Counted from the first letter of the stretch, positions 42,402-51,829 are shown. The stretch: 64,000 nucleotides of DNA from Streptomyces lomondensis (GCF_014651035.1 NZ_BMWC01000005.1:186001-250000); one strand, 5' to 3'. Notes: a model not told the origin generated them from the letters alone. A program made the numbers and translations.

Positions 42402-44564
42402 TCAGCGGAGGGCGGGCACGGGTACGGCCGGCGGGCGGTCCGGGAGGAAGCCGTGGGCGCGGCGAGCGAGCCAGTCGGCCTTGTAGCGGTCCACCTCGCG
42501 GTGCCAGTTAAGGATGCCCGCCATCCAGTTCCGCAGGTCCTCCACGTAGGTGTCCATGACGGCGCGCGCCTCGTCCGTGAGCTTGAAGTCCTCGTACAGG
42601 ACGGGCAGTTCGTGCTCGACCACGTGCTCGAACTGCCGCATGCGCTGGCTCATCAGGTCGTGCACGATGCGGAGCCCGGTCGGGTAGTCGCAGCCGAAGA
42701 AGGACTGCACGACGAGGATCGCGTTGTGGATCTCGCCCTCGTACTCGATCTCCTTCTGGTACGAGAAGACGTCGTTGAGCAGGCACGCGAAGTCGATCGC
42801 GGCGTTCTCCAGGGAGCGGACCGGGCCGCTGCGGTAGACCTCGGGCGGGACGGCCGGGCCGTGGCCCATCCGGCACATGCTGAGGGTGAGGTCGGAGCCG
42901 AAGGTGGCCCGGCGCATCTCCAGGTAGTCGACGGGGTCGGGGACGCGGTTCTGGAGCTGGTTGGACAGCTCCCACACCCAGCTCTCCGTCATGACGTTGA
43001 CGGCGTCCTTGAGGGTGCGCCGCGCCTCGGGCGCCATGTCCGCGGTGGTGCGCAGCCACAGGTCGAGGAGGCCGCGCTCCATGGCGTTGACCGGGACCGG
43101 CGGCGCCTCTCCGGCGACGGGCATGCAGTCGGACAGGCGTGCCGTGGTGAGCCGGGCGGCGGCCAGGTCGCGGCGGTGGCCGTAGACCAGCGGGTAGTAG
43201 TCGTCGCCGTAGGTGCCCCAGGCGAGCCACTGCGAACTGAGGTCGAGGGCCTCGGGGGTGGCGTCCGGGTCGAGGCCGGCCGAGCAGAGCGGGAGGTCGT
43301 AGGCCCTGAGCTTGTCCTCGTCCCAGACGCCCTCGGCGAGGATGCCCATCCGGGCCACCCAGTCGCGCAGGTTGTGGCGGGCGTTGTCGAGGTGCGGGCT
43401 GAGCCCCAGCGGGAACGGCATGCGGATGTCGGGGATCTGTGACGGCCCGACCTTCTGGTAGGGCACGTGCGTGTAGGAGCGCAGCCGCTCGGCGCCGGCC
43501 GCCGTGAGCAGGGCGCGGACGTCGGCGGCGGAGGTGCCCATGCCGCTGCAGCCGGGCCAGGGCTTCGAGCCGCGCGCGTTCTCGTTCATGTAGCGGCTGG
43601 AGCGCAGATGCCACTCGTGGCCGCCGGACTGCCAGTCCTGGAGCCCCTTGGTGTACGCCGCCACGGCCGCGACCTCGTCCGGGGCGAGGCCCTTCTCCAG
43701 GGCCAGTGCGGGCACTTCGGTGAACGCCGTGTGCTCGAACTGGTGGAGGCGGGAGGTGAGGACGTCGTTGACGGTGTCGGCGGCCTCCTGGGTGGTGCAG
43801 CCGAAGAACGTCTCCAGGACGAGCACGCCGTTGCTGTTCTCGCCCTCGTCCTCGACCTCGCGCTGGTAGGAGAACAGGTCGTTGCGCAGGTGCACGGCGT
43901 CGGAGAACGTCTCCATCAGCACCCTGAGCGGCCTGGACCCGGCGACGGAGGCGGGCACTTCGGCCGTGGCGTACTCCACGAGCCCCGCCGACCAGGGCGC
44001 GCCGCCGACCTTGCGGCGCATCTCGATGTACTCGACGGGGTTGGCGATCCGCCCCTCGTTGATGTTGGACAGCTCCCACATCGACTCGTTCAGGAGGTGC
44101 TCGGTGGCCACGGCGAAGCGGTGGCGCCAGCCCTCGGACATCTTGGGCACCGTGCGCGCCCACAGGTCGGCGAGGCCCGCCTCGACCGGGTTCAGCGGTT
44201 CGGGTACGGGGGTCGAGAGGTCCAGCGGCATGAACAGGGGCAGCCGGTCCAGGTGGGCCTTGCCGGCGGCGCGGTCCTGGCTGCGCTTGTACATCTCCAG
44301 GAAGTGGTCGTCGAAGAAGAAGACCCACACGTACCAGTCGGTGATGAGGGAGAGGGCGGGGCCGTCGCAGTCGGGGTGGGTGTAGGCGCACAGCAGGCCG
44401 TAGTCGTGCGCGTCGAGGTCGGCCTGCTCCCAGACGCCGGATCCCTCCAGCATGCCCATCTCGCGCGCCCACCGGGTCGAATGGGCGCGGGCCTCGTCGA
44501 CATGGGGGTTCAGCCGCGCGGGGTGCGGCATGTAGAAGTGCGGGAGTTCGAACGGCTGCGTCAT
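42402..44564 (-). CDS. geoA: Germacradienol/geosmin synthase
   Basis: This 720-residue bifunctional terpene synthase makes germacradienol from farnesyl diphosphate in its N-terminal half and geosmin, the earthy odour, in its C-terminal half. The N-terminal domain has DDHFLEMY (D85, D86) and the NDLFSYQRE metal motif; the C-terminal domain has DDYYPLVY and NDVFSYQKE. The start MTQPFELPHFYMPHPARLNPH matches streptomycete GeoA proteins as I know them. ATG 44564 is divergent from an exported EEP-family protein. A terminator separates it from the downstream oxidase gene. Confidence 0.97.
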   Translation of the reverse strand: MTQPFELPHFYMPHPARLNPHVDEARAHSTRWAREMGMLEGSGVWEQADLDAHDYGLLCAYTHPDCDGPALSLITDWYVWVFFFDDHFLEMYKRSQDRAAGKAHLDRLPLFMPLDLSTPVPEPLNPVEAGLADLWARTVPKMSEGWRHRFAVATEHLLNESMWELSNINEGRIANPVEYIEMRRKVGGAPWSAGLVEYATAEVPASVAGSRPLRVLMETFSDAVHLRNDLFSYQREVEDEGENSNGVLVLETFFGCTTQEAADTVNDVLTSRLHQFEHTAFTEVPALALEKGLAPDEVAAVAAYTKGLQDWQSGGHEWHLRSSRYMNENARGSKPWPGCSGMGTSAADVRALLTAAGAERLRSYTHVPYQKVGPSQIPDIRMPFPLGLSPHLDNARHNLRDWVARMGILAEGVWDEDKLRAYDLPLCSAGLDPDATPEALDLSSQWLAWGTYGDDYYPLVYGHRRDLAAARLTTARLSDCMPVAGEAPPVPVNAMERGLLDLWLRTTADMAPEARRTLKDAVNVMTESWVWELSNQLQNRVPDPVDYLEMRRATFGSDLTLSMCRMGHGPAVPPEVYRSGPVRSLENAAIDFACLLNDVFSYQKEIEYEGEIHNAILVVQSFFGCDYPTGLRIVHDLMSQRMRQFEHVVEHELPVLYEDFKLTDEARAVMDTYVEDLRNWMAGILNWHREVDRYKADWLARRAHGFLPDRPPAVPVPALR

Positions 44565-44744
44565 GGCCGGGCCCTACCCTGCGCCCCGCGACGGCATCCA
44601 CGAGCCCGGACATGATCACACCATCGCGTGAATCGAGGGTGAAGTCGGGAGTTCTGCCCGGACCTTGTGGCGTTCATCTCTACGCGCGCAGACTTACGCC
44701 CACACCCTGGCAGCTCATGTCCCTCTCGTTCACCGGAGTCCACC

Positions 44745-45983
44745 ATGAAGCAGTCCCGAGCCCTGCCGCGCCGGGCCGCGCTCACCTCGCTCGCGGGGGC
44801 GGCGCTGGCCGGTGCGACGGCCCTGACCGCCTCGGCGGCCGAACGGCGCGGGCGTACCGTGCGGTTCGCCACGTTCAACGCGTCCCTGAACCGCTCCGCC
44901 CAGGGCGCCCTGGTCCGTGACCTGTCCACGCCGGACAACGCCCAGGCGCGCAACGCCGCCGAGACGATCCAGCGGATCGACCCGGACGTGCTGCTGATCA
45001 ACGAGTTCGACTACGACGACCAGGGCGCGGCGGCCCGCCTGTTCCTGCGGAACTACCTCGCCGCCGGGCACAACGGGGCGCGCCCGGTGCGCTATCCGTA
45101 CCGCTTCACCGCTCCGGTGAACACGGGCGTCGCCACGGGTGTGGACCTCGACGGGAAGAACGGCGCCGTGACGGCGCCCGGTTCGGACGCCTACGGGCAG
45201 GACGCCTTCGGGTACGGCTGGTTCCCCGGCCAGTACGGCATGCTCGTGCTGTCGAAGTACCCGATCGACACGCGCGCGGTGCGCACCTTCCAGCACTTCC
45301 TGTGGAAGGACATGCCGGGCAACGTCATGCCCGAGGGCTACTACAGCGACGAGGCCCGGGCGATCCTGCGGCTGTCGTCCAAGAGCCACTGGGACGTGCC
45401 GGTGCGGATCGGCCGCGAGACGGTGCACTTCCTGGTGTCGCACCCGACGCCGCCCACCTTCGACGGCCCCGAGGACCGCAACGGCCGCCGCAACCACGAC
45501 GAGATCCGCCTGTGGGCCGACTACATCGGCGGGCGGCGGCGCGGCGCGTACCTGTACGACGACCGGGGCCGGCGCGGCGGGCTGCGGCCCGGGGCGCGGT
45601 TCGTGATCGCGGGAGACCTGAACGCCGATCCGTACGACGGCGACAGCTACGACCACGCCGTGCGGCAGCTGCTGGAGCACCCGGCGGTGCACCCCGCCGT
45701 CACACCGCCGGCGAGCAGGGGCGGTGTGGCGGCGACCCGGCTCCAGGGCGGCGCGAACACCTCGCACCTGGGCGACCCGGCGTACGACACCGCCGACTTC
45801 GGCGACACGGCCCCCGGCAATCTGCGGGTCGACCACGTCATCCCGTCCAGGGGGCTGATACCGGGCGCGAACGGCGTGTTCTGGCCGGAGCCGGGCGACC
45901 CGCTGTACCGGCTGGTCGGCGACGGCACGACGGTCCCGACGTCGGACCACCGCCTGGTGTGGCAGGACGTGCAGGTGATCTGA
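44745..45983 (+). CDS. Exported endonuclease/exonuclease/phosphatase family protein
   Basis: This 412-residue protein has a Tat signal (RRAALTSLAGAALAGA after basic residues) and an EEP-fold domain: VRFATFNASLN, DVLLINEFDYDD, YPIDTRAVRTFQ, VIAGDLNADPYDGDSYD and the C-terminal SDHRLVWQDV with the catalytic Asp-His. It may be an extracellular nuclease or phosphoesterase; substrate unknown. ATG 44745 has CGGAG upstream. It is convergent with the ARMT1-like gene, one base apart. Confidence 0.9.
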   Translation: MKQSRALPRRAALTSLAGAALAGATALTASAAERRGRTVRFATFNASLNRSAQGALVRDLSTPDNAQARNAAETIQRIDPDVLLINEFDYDDQGAAARLFLRNYLAAGHNGARPVRYPYRFTAPVNTGVATGVDLDGKNGAVTAPGSDAYGQDAFGYGWFPGQYGMLVLSKYPIDTRAVRTFQHFLWKDMPGNVMPEGYYSDEARAILRLSSKSHWDVPVRIGRETVHFLVSHPTPPTFDGPEDRNGRRNHDEIRLWADYIGGRRRGAYLYDDRGRRGGLRPGARFVIAGDLNADPYDGDSYDHAVRQLLEHPAVHPAVTPPASRGGVAATRLQGGANTSHLGDPAYDTADFGDTAPGNLRVDHVIPSRGLIPGANGVFWPEPGDPLYRLVGDGTTVPTSDHRLVWQDVQVI

Positions 45984-45984
45984 C

Positions 45985-47175
45985 CTAGTCGGGGGTCCGC
46001 ACCTGGATCAGCGCGTGCGTGCCGCTGGTGCGCCAGCGCTGGTCCTCCGCCGCGACCAGCTCCGCCTCCGTGCGGCTGTCGAGGCCGGTGATCACGTCGG
46101 ACTTCAGGGTGCGCAGGGCGGCGACCGGCCCGGGGAAGTACGCGGTGACGTCCGCGAAGGGGGTGGTCGGCGCCCAGAGCCGGTCGCCCACCAGGCGGCG
46201 GTAGTTGAGGTCGCCCTTGACGAGGGTGAGGGTGGCCGAGGCGAATTCGGCGCGCAGGTCGCCGGGCATCTCCGCGTACGGCAGCGGGGCGCTGGAGAAG
46301 GGGTGGGCGCGCAGGGTGAGGCGGCCGTCGGCCAGGGCGGACCACAGCTGCCGGCCGTACGCGGCGGCCGCTCCCCCGGCGCCGGTCAGCCGGCGCAGCG
46401 CGTCGACGACGTCGGCGGTCGTGGCGTCGGAGACGTAGTAGGGGTAGGGCTTGACGTGCAGGACGGCTCGTCCGATGCGGCCGCTCGCCAGGAGGTGGGC
46501 GATGAGCAGCAGATCGGGGACGAGTTCGCGGCCCGCGTTGTCCGCGACCAGGCTCAGCGTGCCCGAGCCCCGGCCCGCGGTGTCGAGCAGTGACCAGAGC
46601 CGGTCGCTGTCGTCGGCCACCAGACCGGGGGCGGCTTGTGCGTACCGGGCTCCTTCGGCGGAGAGGCGGAAGCCGAGGTCGGCGCGGTTGCCCCAGAGGG
46701 AGCCGTGCAGCAGGGCCTGTTCCTGTTCGGCGGCGGGCCGGCCGGCGAGGTCGTCGAGCGCGGCCAGTTCCTCGTCGGTCTCGGCGGAGTCGAGTTCGGC
46801 CAGTTTGAAGGGGCGGAAGGGGTCGATGCCCTGCCAGGGGCCGGGGCCGAAGTAGCCGACGGCCTGGAGCAGTCGGCGGTAGAACCAGCTCTCGGACCAC
46901 AGCCACGGCACGTCGAACCAGGACCGGCCGGCGTACGCGCGCATCCCCCAGGCCTCCCAGCGGTCCCGGTCGTGCGCGTCGGCGGGGAGCGGTTCGATCT
47001 CGCCCTTGGTGCAGTTCGCCAGCAGGTCGTCGAGCGCGCGGTGCTGCCCGGGTTCGTACGGGAAGGCCTCGCGGACCTGCCGGATGATCGCGGGGTGCCG
47101 CTCGGCCAGCACGCTGTGCGGGAAGGAGCCCGGCCGGTTGCCGAGGAGCACGGGTGCGGAGGAGGTGTCGACCAT
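45985..47175 (-). CDS. Damage-control phosphatase ARMT1 family (DUF89) protein
   Basis: This 396-residue protein has features of the DUF89/ARMT1 family: LDDLLANCTKGEI near the start, RSWFDVPWLWSESWFYRRLLQAVGYF, LVADNAGRELVPDLLLIAHLLASG with the metal Asp-Asn, and VKGDLNYRRLVGDRLW. Family members hydrolyse damaged phosphometabolites. ATG 47175 gives the usual length; the frame runs on without support. It lies downstream of cprB on the same strand, 56 bases away, and may be co-transcribed with it. Confidence 0.88.
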   Translation of the reverse strand: MVDTSSAPVLLGNRPGSFPHSVLAERHPAIIRQVREAFPYEPGQHRALDDLLANCTKGEIEPLPADAHDRDRWEAWGMRAYAGRSWFDVPWLWSESWFYRRLLQAVGYFGPGPWQGIDPFRPFKLAELDSAETDEELAALDDLAGRPAAEQEQALLHGSLWGNRADLGFRLSAEGARYAQAAPGLVADDSDRLWSLLDTAGRGSGTLSLVADNAGRELVPDLLLIAHLLASGRIGRAVLHVKPYPYYVSDATTADVVDALRRLTGAGGAAAAYGRQLWSALADGRLTLRAHPFSSAPLPYAEMPGDLRAEFASATLTLVKGDLNYRRLVGDRLWAPTTPFADVTAYFPGPVAALRTLKSDVITGLDSRTEAELVAAEDQRWRTSGTHALIQVRTPD

Positions 47176-47231
47176 GCGCCTCACCGTAACGCGCGTGCCC
47201 TGCGCACCGGCCGATCGGCCCGATGCCCCCG

Positions 47232-47879
47232 TCACACCGGCGCGATCTCCCGCTCCAGGCGGGCCGCCAGGCTCAGGTAGCGGGCGCGGCGGGTCACCGG
47301 CACCAGGCCGCGGATGAGTATGTTCCACATCTCGGCCGTCCTGCGGGGCTGGCGCGCGACGGGCTCGCGGGAGCGGCCCACGACGCGGGTGCCGACGAAG
47401 AAGCAGACCAGGGAGTGGGCCACGACGTCGATATCGATGTCGGGATGGACGTCGGACTCCTTGACCGCGCCGACGAGCCGGGTCGTGACGATGTCCAGCC
47501 ACTCCGTGAACGGGTGGCTCAGCGGCGGCCGGGGCCGGATGCCGCCGGTGGCGAGCCGCAGGCCGGCCCGCAGCACCGGGTCCTCGACGGACATCCGCGT
47601 GATGCCGAACGTGAGGCGCATCAGCGCCTCCAGGGAGGTGTGGCCGCGGTTGTCGGTCTCCGTCGCCAGCCGGCGGGCCGTGTGCGACTGGAGTTCGAGG
47701 ATCGCGTGGGCGAGATCCTCCTTGGCCGCGAAGTGGAAGTACAGGGCGCCCTTGGTGACCTGGGCGTGCTCCACGATGTCGCTGAGACTGGTCGATTCGT
47801 AGCCGCGACGGTCGAACAGGTCAGCGGCGGCCGTGATGATCGTCGAGCGGGTCTGCTCGGCTCGCAACTGCCTCGCCAT
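47232..47879 (-). CDS. cprB: TetR-family gamma-butyrolactone receptor-type regulator (CprB-like)
   Basis: This 215-residue repressor has the TetR helix-turn-helix TIITAAADLFDRRGYESTSLSDIVEHAQVTKGALYFHFAAKEDLAHAIL and an ArpA/ScbR-type ligand domain (FGITRMSVEDPVLRAGLRLATGG, LIRGLVPVTRRARYLSLAARLE). It is closest to CprB of S. coelicolor as I remember it, which also lies near geosmin synthase. It should bind ARE-type sites and leave DNA on binding a butyrolactone-like signal. No afsA/scbA synthase is nearby. An ARE-like site precedes it, so it is probably autoregulated. The start ATG has GGGAG eight bases upstream. Confidence 0.9.
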   Translation of the reverse strand: MARQLRAEQTRSTIITAAADLFDRRGYESTSLSDIVEHAQVTKGALYFHFAAKEDLAHAILELQSHTARRLATETDNRGHTSLEALMRLTFGITRMSVEDPVLRAGLRLATGGIRPRPPLSHPFTEWLDIVTTRLVGAVKESDVHPDIDIDVVAHSLVCFFVGTRVVGRSREPVARQPRRTAEMWNILIRGLVPVTRRARYLSLAARLEREIAPV

Positions 47880-47901
47880 CGACTGAACTCTCCCGGTACG
47901 G

Positions 47902-47927
47902 AAATGAACGGGTCATGCCGTTTGTTT
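47902..47927. promoter_or_regulatory. ARE-like operator upstream of cprB
   Basis: AAATGAACGG (47902-47911) and CCGTTTGTTT (47918-47927) are inverted repeats with 8 of 10 matching bases and a 6-base spacer. The A/T-rich outer ends and the ACGG/CCGT-type core resemble autoregulatory elements bound by butyrolactone receptors. It lies 23-48 bases before the cprB start, so autorepression is likely. Confidence 0.6.
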
Positions 47928-48079
47928 TTACCCCCCGTACACGATAACTCACCCTGAGACGGCCCTCATCACACCAGTGTGCCGGAGTGCGGGTGCACAT
48001 CCGGCAAAACAAGCGCAACCGGTGAAAGAAAACAGCGCGTTCGGTATCTAACTGTGGGGGTTGTGCGGGCAGACGTAAA

Positions 48080-48120
48080 GGCGGGCCGGCCGGTGCCCCA
48101 TCCGCACCGGCCGGCCCGCC
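48080..48120 (-). terminator. Terminator behind the S8 peptidase gene
   Basis: A perfect 16-base inverted repeat (GGCGGGCCGGCCGGTG at 48080-48095, complement at 48105-48120) with a 9-base loop lies 40 bases after the subtilase stop. It separates it from cprB. Confidence 0.75.
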
Positions 48121-48159
48121 CGCTGGTGGCCTGCTCCGTTCAGAGTTCCCGAAAGAGGA

Positions 48160-49959
48160 TCAGAAAGTCAGCTTCCAGCCGTTGAGCGTGCCCGTGTCCT
48201 GCGCCGCGGTGTCCTGGACGCGCAGCTTCCAGGTGCCGTTGGCGGTCTCGCTGGAGGCGTTCACCGTGTACGTGGTGTTCACGTTGTCGGCCGAGTCGGA
48301 GGCGGCGGACTTCAGGCGGTACGCCGAACCGTCCGGTGCGACCAGGTCGATGACGAGGTCGCCGCGGTAGGTGTGGGTGATGTCGACGCCGACCTGGAGG
48401 GCCGACGGGGCGTTGCCGCTGCGGCCGGTGACGGTGATCGGCGACTCGATCGCGGCGCCGTTGTCCGGGATGGCGACGGCGGTGGTGCTGGAGAAGGTCG
48501 TGCCGGTGGACGTACCGCCCTTGACGGCCTGGACCGTCTTGGCGGCGTCCGCCAGGCCCGCGCCGCAGCCGCCGGAGCAGGTGCCGGGCAGCGGACGGGC
48601 GTTGGCCTTGATGGCCGACTCGATCTGGGCCGGGGTGAGCGCGGTGTTGGCCGACTTCATCAGGGCGGCGAGGCCCGCGACGTGCGGGGTGGCCATGCTG
48701 GTGCCCTGGTAGTAGGCGTAGTTCTCGCTCGACGGCGTCTTCGTGCCGGAGTTCAGCGTGGAGAGGATGCCGTTGGCGGTGGAGGTGCGGGTCTCGCCGC
48801 CGGGGGCGGAGATGTCCACGATCGAGCCGTAGTTGGAGTACGAGGCCCGGCTGCCGGCGCGGTTGGTCGCGGCGACGGTGATGACGTTGTTGCAGTTCGC
48901 CGGGGACGAGCTGGAGGCGTTCGTGTTCTCGTTGCCGGCCGCGACGACGACCGCGGTGCCCCGGTTCACGGCGCCGTTGATGGCGCTCTGGGTGGCGGTG
49001 GAGCAGGCGCCGCCCCCGCCGAGGCTCATGTTGATGACCTTGGCGACGTTGGTGTTGGCGGGCACGCCGGAGACGGTGCCGCCGGACGCCCAGGTGATGG
49101 CGTCGATGATGTCGGAGTCGTAGCCGCCGCACTTGCCGAGGACGCGGACCGGGGAGATCTTCGCGCCGTAGGCGATGCCGGCGACACCCTTGCCGTTGTT
49201 GGTGGCGGCGGCGATGGTGCCGGCCACGTGGGTGCCGTGCCAGGAGGAGTTGGACGCCGGGATGCCCGCGCCGCACTCGCCCGCGTTGTACCAGTCGCCC
49301 GGGTCGGCCGGGTTGCTGTCGCGGCCGTTGCCGTCGACGGAGACGGCGGTGTCGGAGATGAAGTCGTAGCCGCCGACGATGTTCGCGGCCAGGTCGGAGT
49401 GGGCGACGTAGCCGGTGTCGATGACGGCGACGGTGACGCCGGTGCCGGTGGTGGTGTCCCAGGCGGCCGGGACGTTCATGCCCGCGGTGGACTCGAACAG
49501 GTCCCACTGCTTGCTGTACTCGGTGTCGTTGGGGGTGACGGCCGTCGGCTTGTTCAGGCGGTCCGGCACGACGTAGGCGACCTGGGGGTCGGCCTGGTAC
49601 GCGGCGACGACGTCGGCGACGGACGCCCGGGTGGGGTCGGTGCCCAGCTCGACGAGGGCGGCACCGGTGCCGAGGCGGCGCTGGAAGTCGACGTCCTCGC
49701 CGGTCTTCTCGGCCTTGGACGCGGCGTCGGCGGCGGCGGCCTTGTTGGACTTGGCCTCGGTGGCGCCCGACTTGTAGCCGACGATGAGCCGCTCGGCCGT
49801 GGTGCCGGGGGCGGCCTCGGTCTGCGCGGCCGGGACGGCGGCGGGCTTAGGGGCGGACTCCTGGGCGACGGCGACCGAGGCGGGGGCGGCGGTCAGCAGG
49901 GCGACGGAGACGGCGGCGACGGATATCAGCTTCCGTCTGAGCTCTGGGGAGGTACGCAC
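48160..49959 (-). CDS. Secreted S8 (subtilisin-like) peptidase with P-domain
   Basis: This 599-residue preproenzyme has a signal peptide (LISVAAVSVALLTAAPASVAVA), an I9 inhibitor propeptide (LIVGYKSGATEAKSNKA) and the catalytic triad Asp in VAVIDTGY (about 179), His in WHGTHVAGT (about 241) and Ser in GTSMATPHVAGL (about 419). The C-terminal 115 residues form a proprotein-convertase P-domain (AIPDNGAAIESPITVTG, VDITHTYRGDLVIDLVAPDG). It should degrade proteins outside the cell. The GTG start at 49959 has GAAAGG upstream. It is divergent from the LPMO gene. Confidence 0.95.
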   Translation of the reverse strand: MRTSPELRRKLISVAAVSVALLTAAPASVAVAQESAPKPAAVPAAQTEAAPGTTAERLIVGYKSGATEAKSNKAAAADAASKAEKTGEDVDFQRRLGTGAALVELGTDPTRASVADVVAAYQADPQVAYVVPDRLNKPTAVTPNDTEYSKQWDLFESTAGMNVPAAWDTTTGTGVTVAVIDTGYVAHSDLAANIVGGYDFISDTAVSVDGNGRDSNPADPGDWYNAGECGAGIPASNSSWHGTHVAGTIAAATNNGKGVAGIAYGAKISPVRVLGKCGGYDSDIIDAITWASGGTVSGVPANTNVAKVINMSLGGGGACSTATQSAINGAVNRGTAVVVAAGNENTNASSSSPANCNNVITVAATNRAGSRASYSNYGSIVDISAPGGETRTSTANGILSTLNSGTKTPSSENYAYYQGTSMATPHVAGLAALMKSANTALTPAQIESAIKANARPLPGTCSGGCGAGLADAAKTVQAVKGGTSTGTTFSSTTAVAIPDNGAAIESPITVTGRSGNAPSALQVGVDITHTYRGDLVIDLVAPDGSAYRLKSAASDSADNVNTTYTVNASSETANGTWKLRVQDTAAQDTGTLNGWKLTF

Positions 49960-50320
49960 GGTCGTTGCCTTTCGTGGCCGGACTCCGGGCTGGGCGGAGC
50001 GGCGGTGGTGTCGCTTCGTCGTCGAAGCGGAGGGGGGGTCGTTCGAAAAGCGAAGAGCGACGCGATGGCCGGCCAGGCGCGAGTGGGGAGCGGACCGTTC
50101 GGGGTTACCTGTGGGTCAGCTGTGCTGGAACGATAGGCAAAGGGAAGGTCATCGGGATACGGGGGAAACCCTCGATCCGGCCGGGACTCCACCCTCTATG
50201 GCGGGCCGCCGAGCGTGAATGGCCCCTTTTCGCACGGCTCGTGGCGGGGTGAACGCGCCGGGCCGGTTTCCCGTACTGCATGACCGACTGCTCCCATCCC
50301 GGCCGAGGAGACGCAGAGGC
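49960..50320. other. Divergent intergenic region between S8 peptidase and LPMO genes
   Basis: These 361 bases carry the promoters of two exported-enzyme genes. I see no credible coding frame, no strong hairpin and no obvious operator. The purine-rich stretch around 50040-50065 is the only compositional anomaly. Confidence 0.5.
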
Positions 50321-51169
50321 ATGCCTCGTACGACCGCCCACCGCACCGCGCTCGCGGCCGCCTTCGTGACTGCGCTGCTGCTGCCGCTGTGGGCGGCGGG
50401 CCCGGCGCGGGCGCACGGTGCGCCGACGGATCCGGTGAGCCGGGTGGTGGCCTGCTCCCCGGAGGGCGGCGACCGCGCCGGCTCGGCGGCGTGCCGGGCG
50501 GCCGTCGCCGCGAACGGCGCGCCCTTCACGGCGTGGGACAACCTGCGGGTGGCGAACGTGGCCGGCCGGGACCGGCAGGTGATCCCCGACGGCAAGCTGT
50601 GCAGCGGGGGCCTGCCCGCCTACCGGGGCCTCGACCTCGCCCGCGCCGACTGGCCGGCGACCGAGGTGGCGCCCGGCGCGACGCTGACCATGCGGTACGT
50701 CTCCACGATCCCGCACACGGGCACGTTCCGGATGTACCTGACGAAGCCGGGCTACGACCCCGCCGGGCCGCTGTCCTGGGCCGACCTGCCCGAGCGGCCG
50801 TTCGCGGAGGTGACGGACCCGGCCCTGACGGACGGCGCGTACGGCATGAAGGTGACGCTGCCGTCCGACCGCGCCGGGCGGCACGTGCTGTACACGGTGT
50901 GGCAGAACAGCAGTACGCCGGACACCTATTACTCGTGCTCGGACGTGGTGTTCCCGGACCGGGAAGAAGGGGGGAAGGAGAAGGGGGAGGAGGCGAAGGG
51001 GGAGGAGGCGAAGGGCCGGGCTGTCAGTCCGTCACCGCTGGCCTCCGCATCCGCCTCCACCTCCGCCCCCGACTCCGGCCCGTCCACGCCCATGCTGGCG
51101 GGCGGCGCCGCGGCGGTGCTGCTGCTCACCGGCGGCGCCGCCCTGGCCGTACACCTACGACGGCGCTGA
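50321..51169 (+). CDS. AA10 lytic polysaccharide monooxygenase, membrane-anchored
   Basis: This 282-residue protein has a signal peptide ending ARA before H32, so mature His1 (HGAPTDPVSR) can form the copper histidine brace with H132 (TIPHTGTFRMY). It has the AA10 segments and the conserved YYSCSDVVF. It should cleave chitin or cellulose oxidatively. Unlike simple secreted LPMOs it carries an acidic/Lys repeat (EKGEEAKGEEAKG from a 15-base DNA duplication at 50983-51012), a Ser/Pro linker, and a C-terminal hydrophobic helix ending in HLRRR, so it is probably held at the membrane. ATG 50321 has GAGGAG upstream. Confidence 0.92.
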   Translation: MPRTTAHRTALAAAFVTALLLPLWAAGPARAHGAPTDPVSRVVACSPEGGDRAGSAACRAAVAANGAPFTAWDNLRVANVAGRDRQVIPDGKLCSGGLPAYRGLDLARADWPATEVAPGATLTMRYVSTIPHTGTFRMYLTKPGYDPAGPLSWADLPERPFAEVTDPALTDGAYGMKVTLPSDRAGRHVLYTVWQNSSTPDTYYSCSDVVFPDREEGGKEKGEEAKGEEAKGRAVSPSPLASASASTSAPDSGPSTPMLAGGAAAVLLLTGGAALAVHLRRR

Positions 51170-51179
51170 ACTCAGCGCC
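51162..51179. terminator. Short hairpin between convergent genes
   Basis: GGCGCTG-AACT-CAGCGCC (7-base stem) spans the LPMO stop codon and ends just before the stop of the convergent secreted-protein gene. It may terminate both transcripts. Confidence 0.4.
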
Positions 51180-51181
51180 CA

Positions 51182-51829
51182 TCAAGGTAAGTTCACGTTG
51201 ACGGCGACGCCGCCCTTCGTCACCGGGGCGTACTTGGCGGTGAAGAAGGCGTTGCTGAAGCACAACGACGAACCGGACGTCTTGGTGAACTGCTGGTTGG
51301 TGAAGGAGATGCTGTTGTCGGCGTTGCTCGCCGTGCCGGTCAGGCCGGGGGCCTGGTAGACGCAGGTGATGGTGCCGAGCAGGGTGCGCAGCTTGACCGT
51401 GGACTGGACGGCGGAGCCGGCGGCCGGGGTCACGGAGACCGTGCCGTCGGAGGACACGCTGGTGGTGTAGGGCAGGTTGTCGACGGTGATGCCGCTGACG
51501 CCTAGGACACCCACGACGTTGGCGGTGCAGCCGCTGGTGTCGAAGCTGTGCGAGGTCAGGGACTCGGTGGCGGTGCCGGGCGCGGCCGGGTTGTCGGTGA
51601 CGGTGGCGGCGAACGCCGACGAGGTGCACGAGATGCCGCTGGTGCCGGTCGCGCTGGAGTAGAAGGTGGCGGCGGTGCCGCTCGCCAGGGACGCGTCGAG
51701 GACGTCGCCGACCGCGACGGCCGCGCCGTCGGCGGTGGTCAGGACCGGGGTGTCGGCCGCCGAGGCGGGGGCGGCGAGGCCCAGGGTGGCGACGGCGGCG
51801 GTGAGAGCGAGGAGGGTGCGCGTACGCAT
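51182..51829 (-). CDS. Small secreted protein of unknown function
   Basis: This 215-residue protein has a typical signal peptide (TRTLLALTAAVATLGLAAPASAA, cleavage about residue 24). The mature part is Ser/Thr/Ala-rich and beta-like, with four Cys (GISCTS, TSGCTA, ITCVYQ, SLCFSN) that could form two disulfides. It has a repeated look: a CTSSAFAATVTDNP half and a CVYQAPGLTGTASNADNSISFTNQQF half, both like surface proteins. ATG 51829 has AGAGG upstream. I do not know the family. A promoter-like pair 380 bases upstream suggests a long hairpin-rich leader. Confidence 0.8.
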   Translation of the reverse strand: MRTRTLLALTAAVATLGLAAPASAADTPVLTTADGAAVAVGDVLDASLASGTAATFYSSATGTSGISCTSSAFAATVTDNPAAPGTATESLTSHSFDTSGCTANVVGVLGVSGITVDNLPYTTSVSSDGTVSVTPAAGSAVQSTVKLRTLLGTITCVYQAPGLTGTASNADNSISFTNQQFTKTSGSSLCFSNAFFTAKYAPVTKGGVAVNVNLP

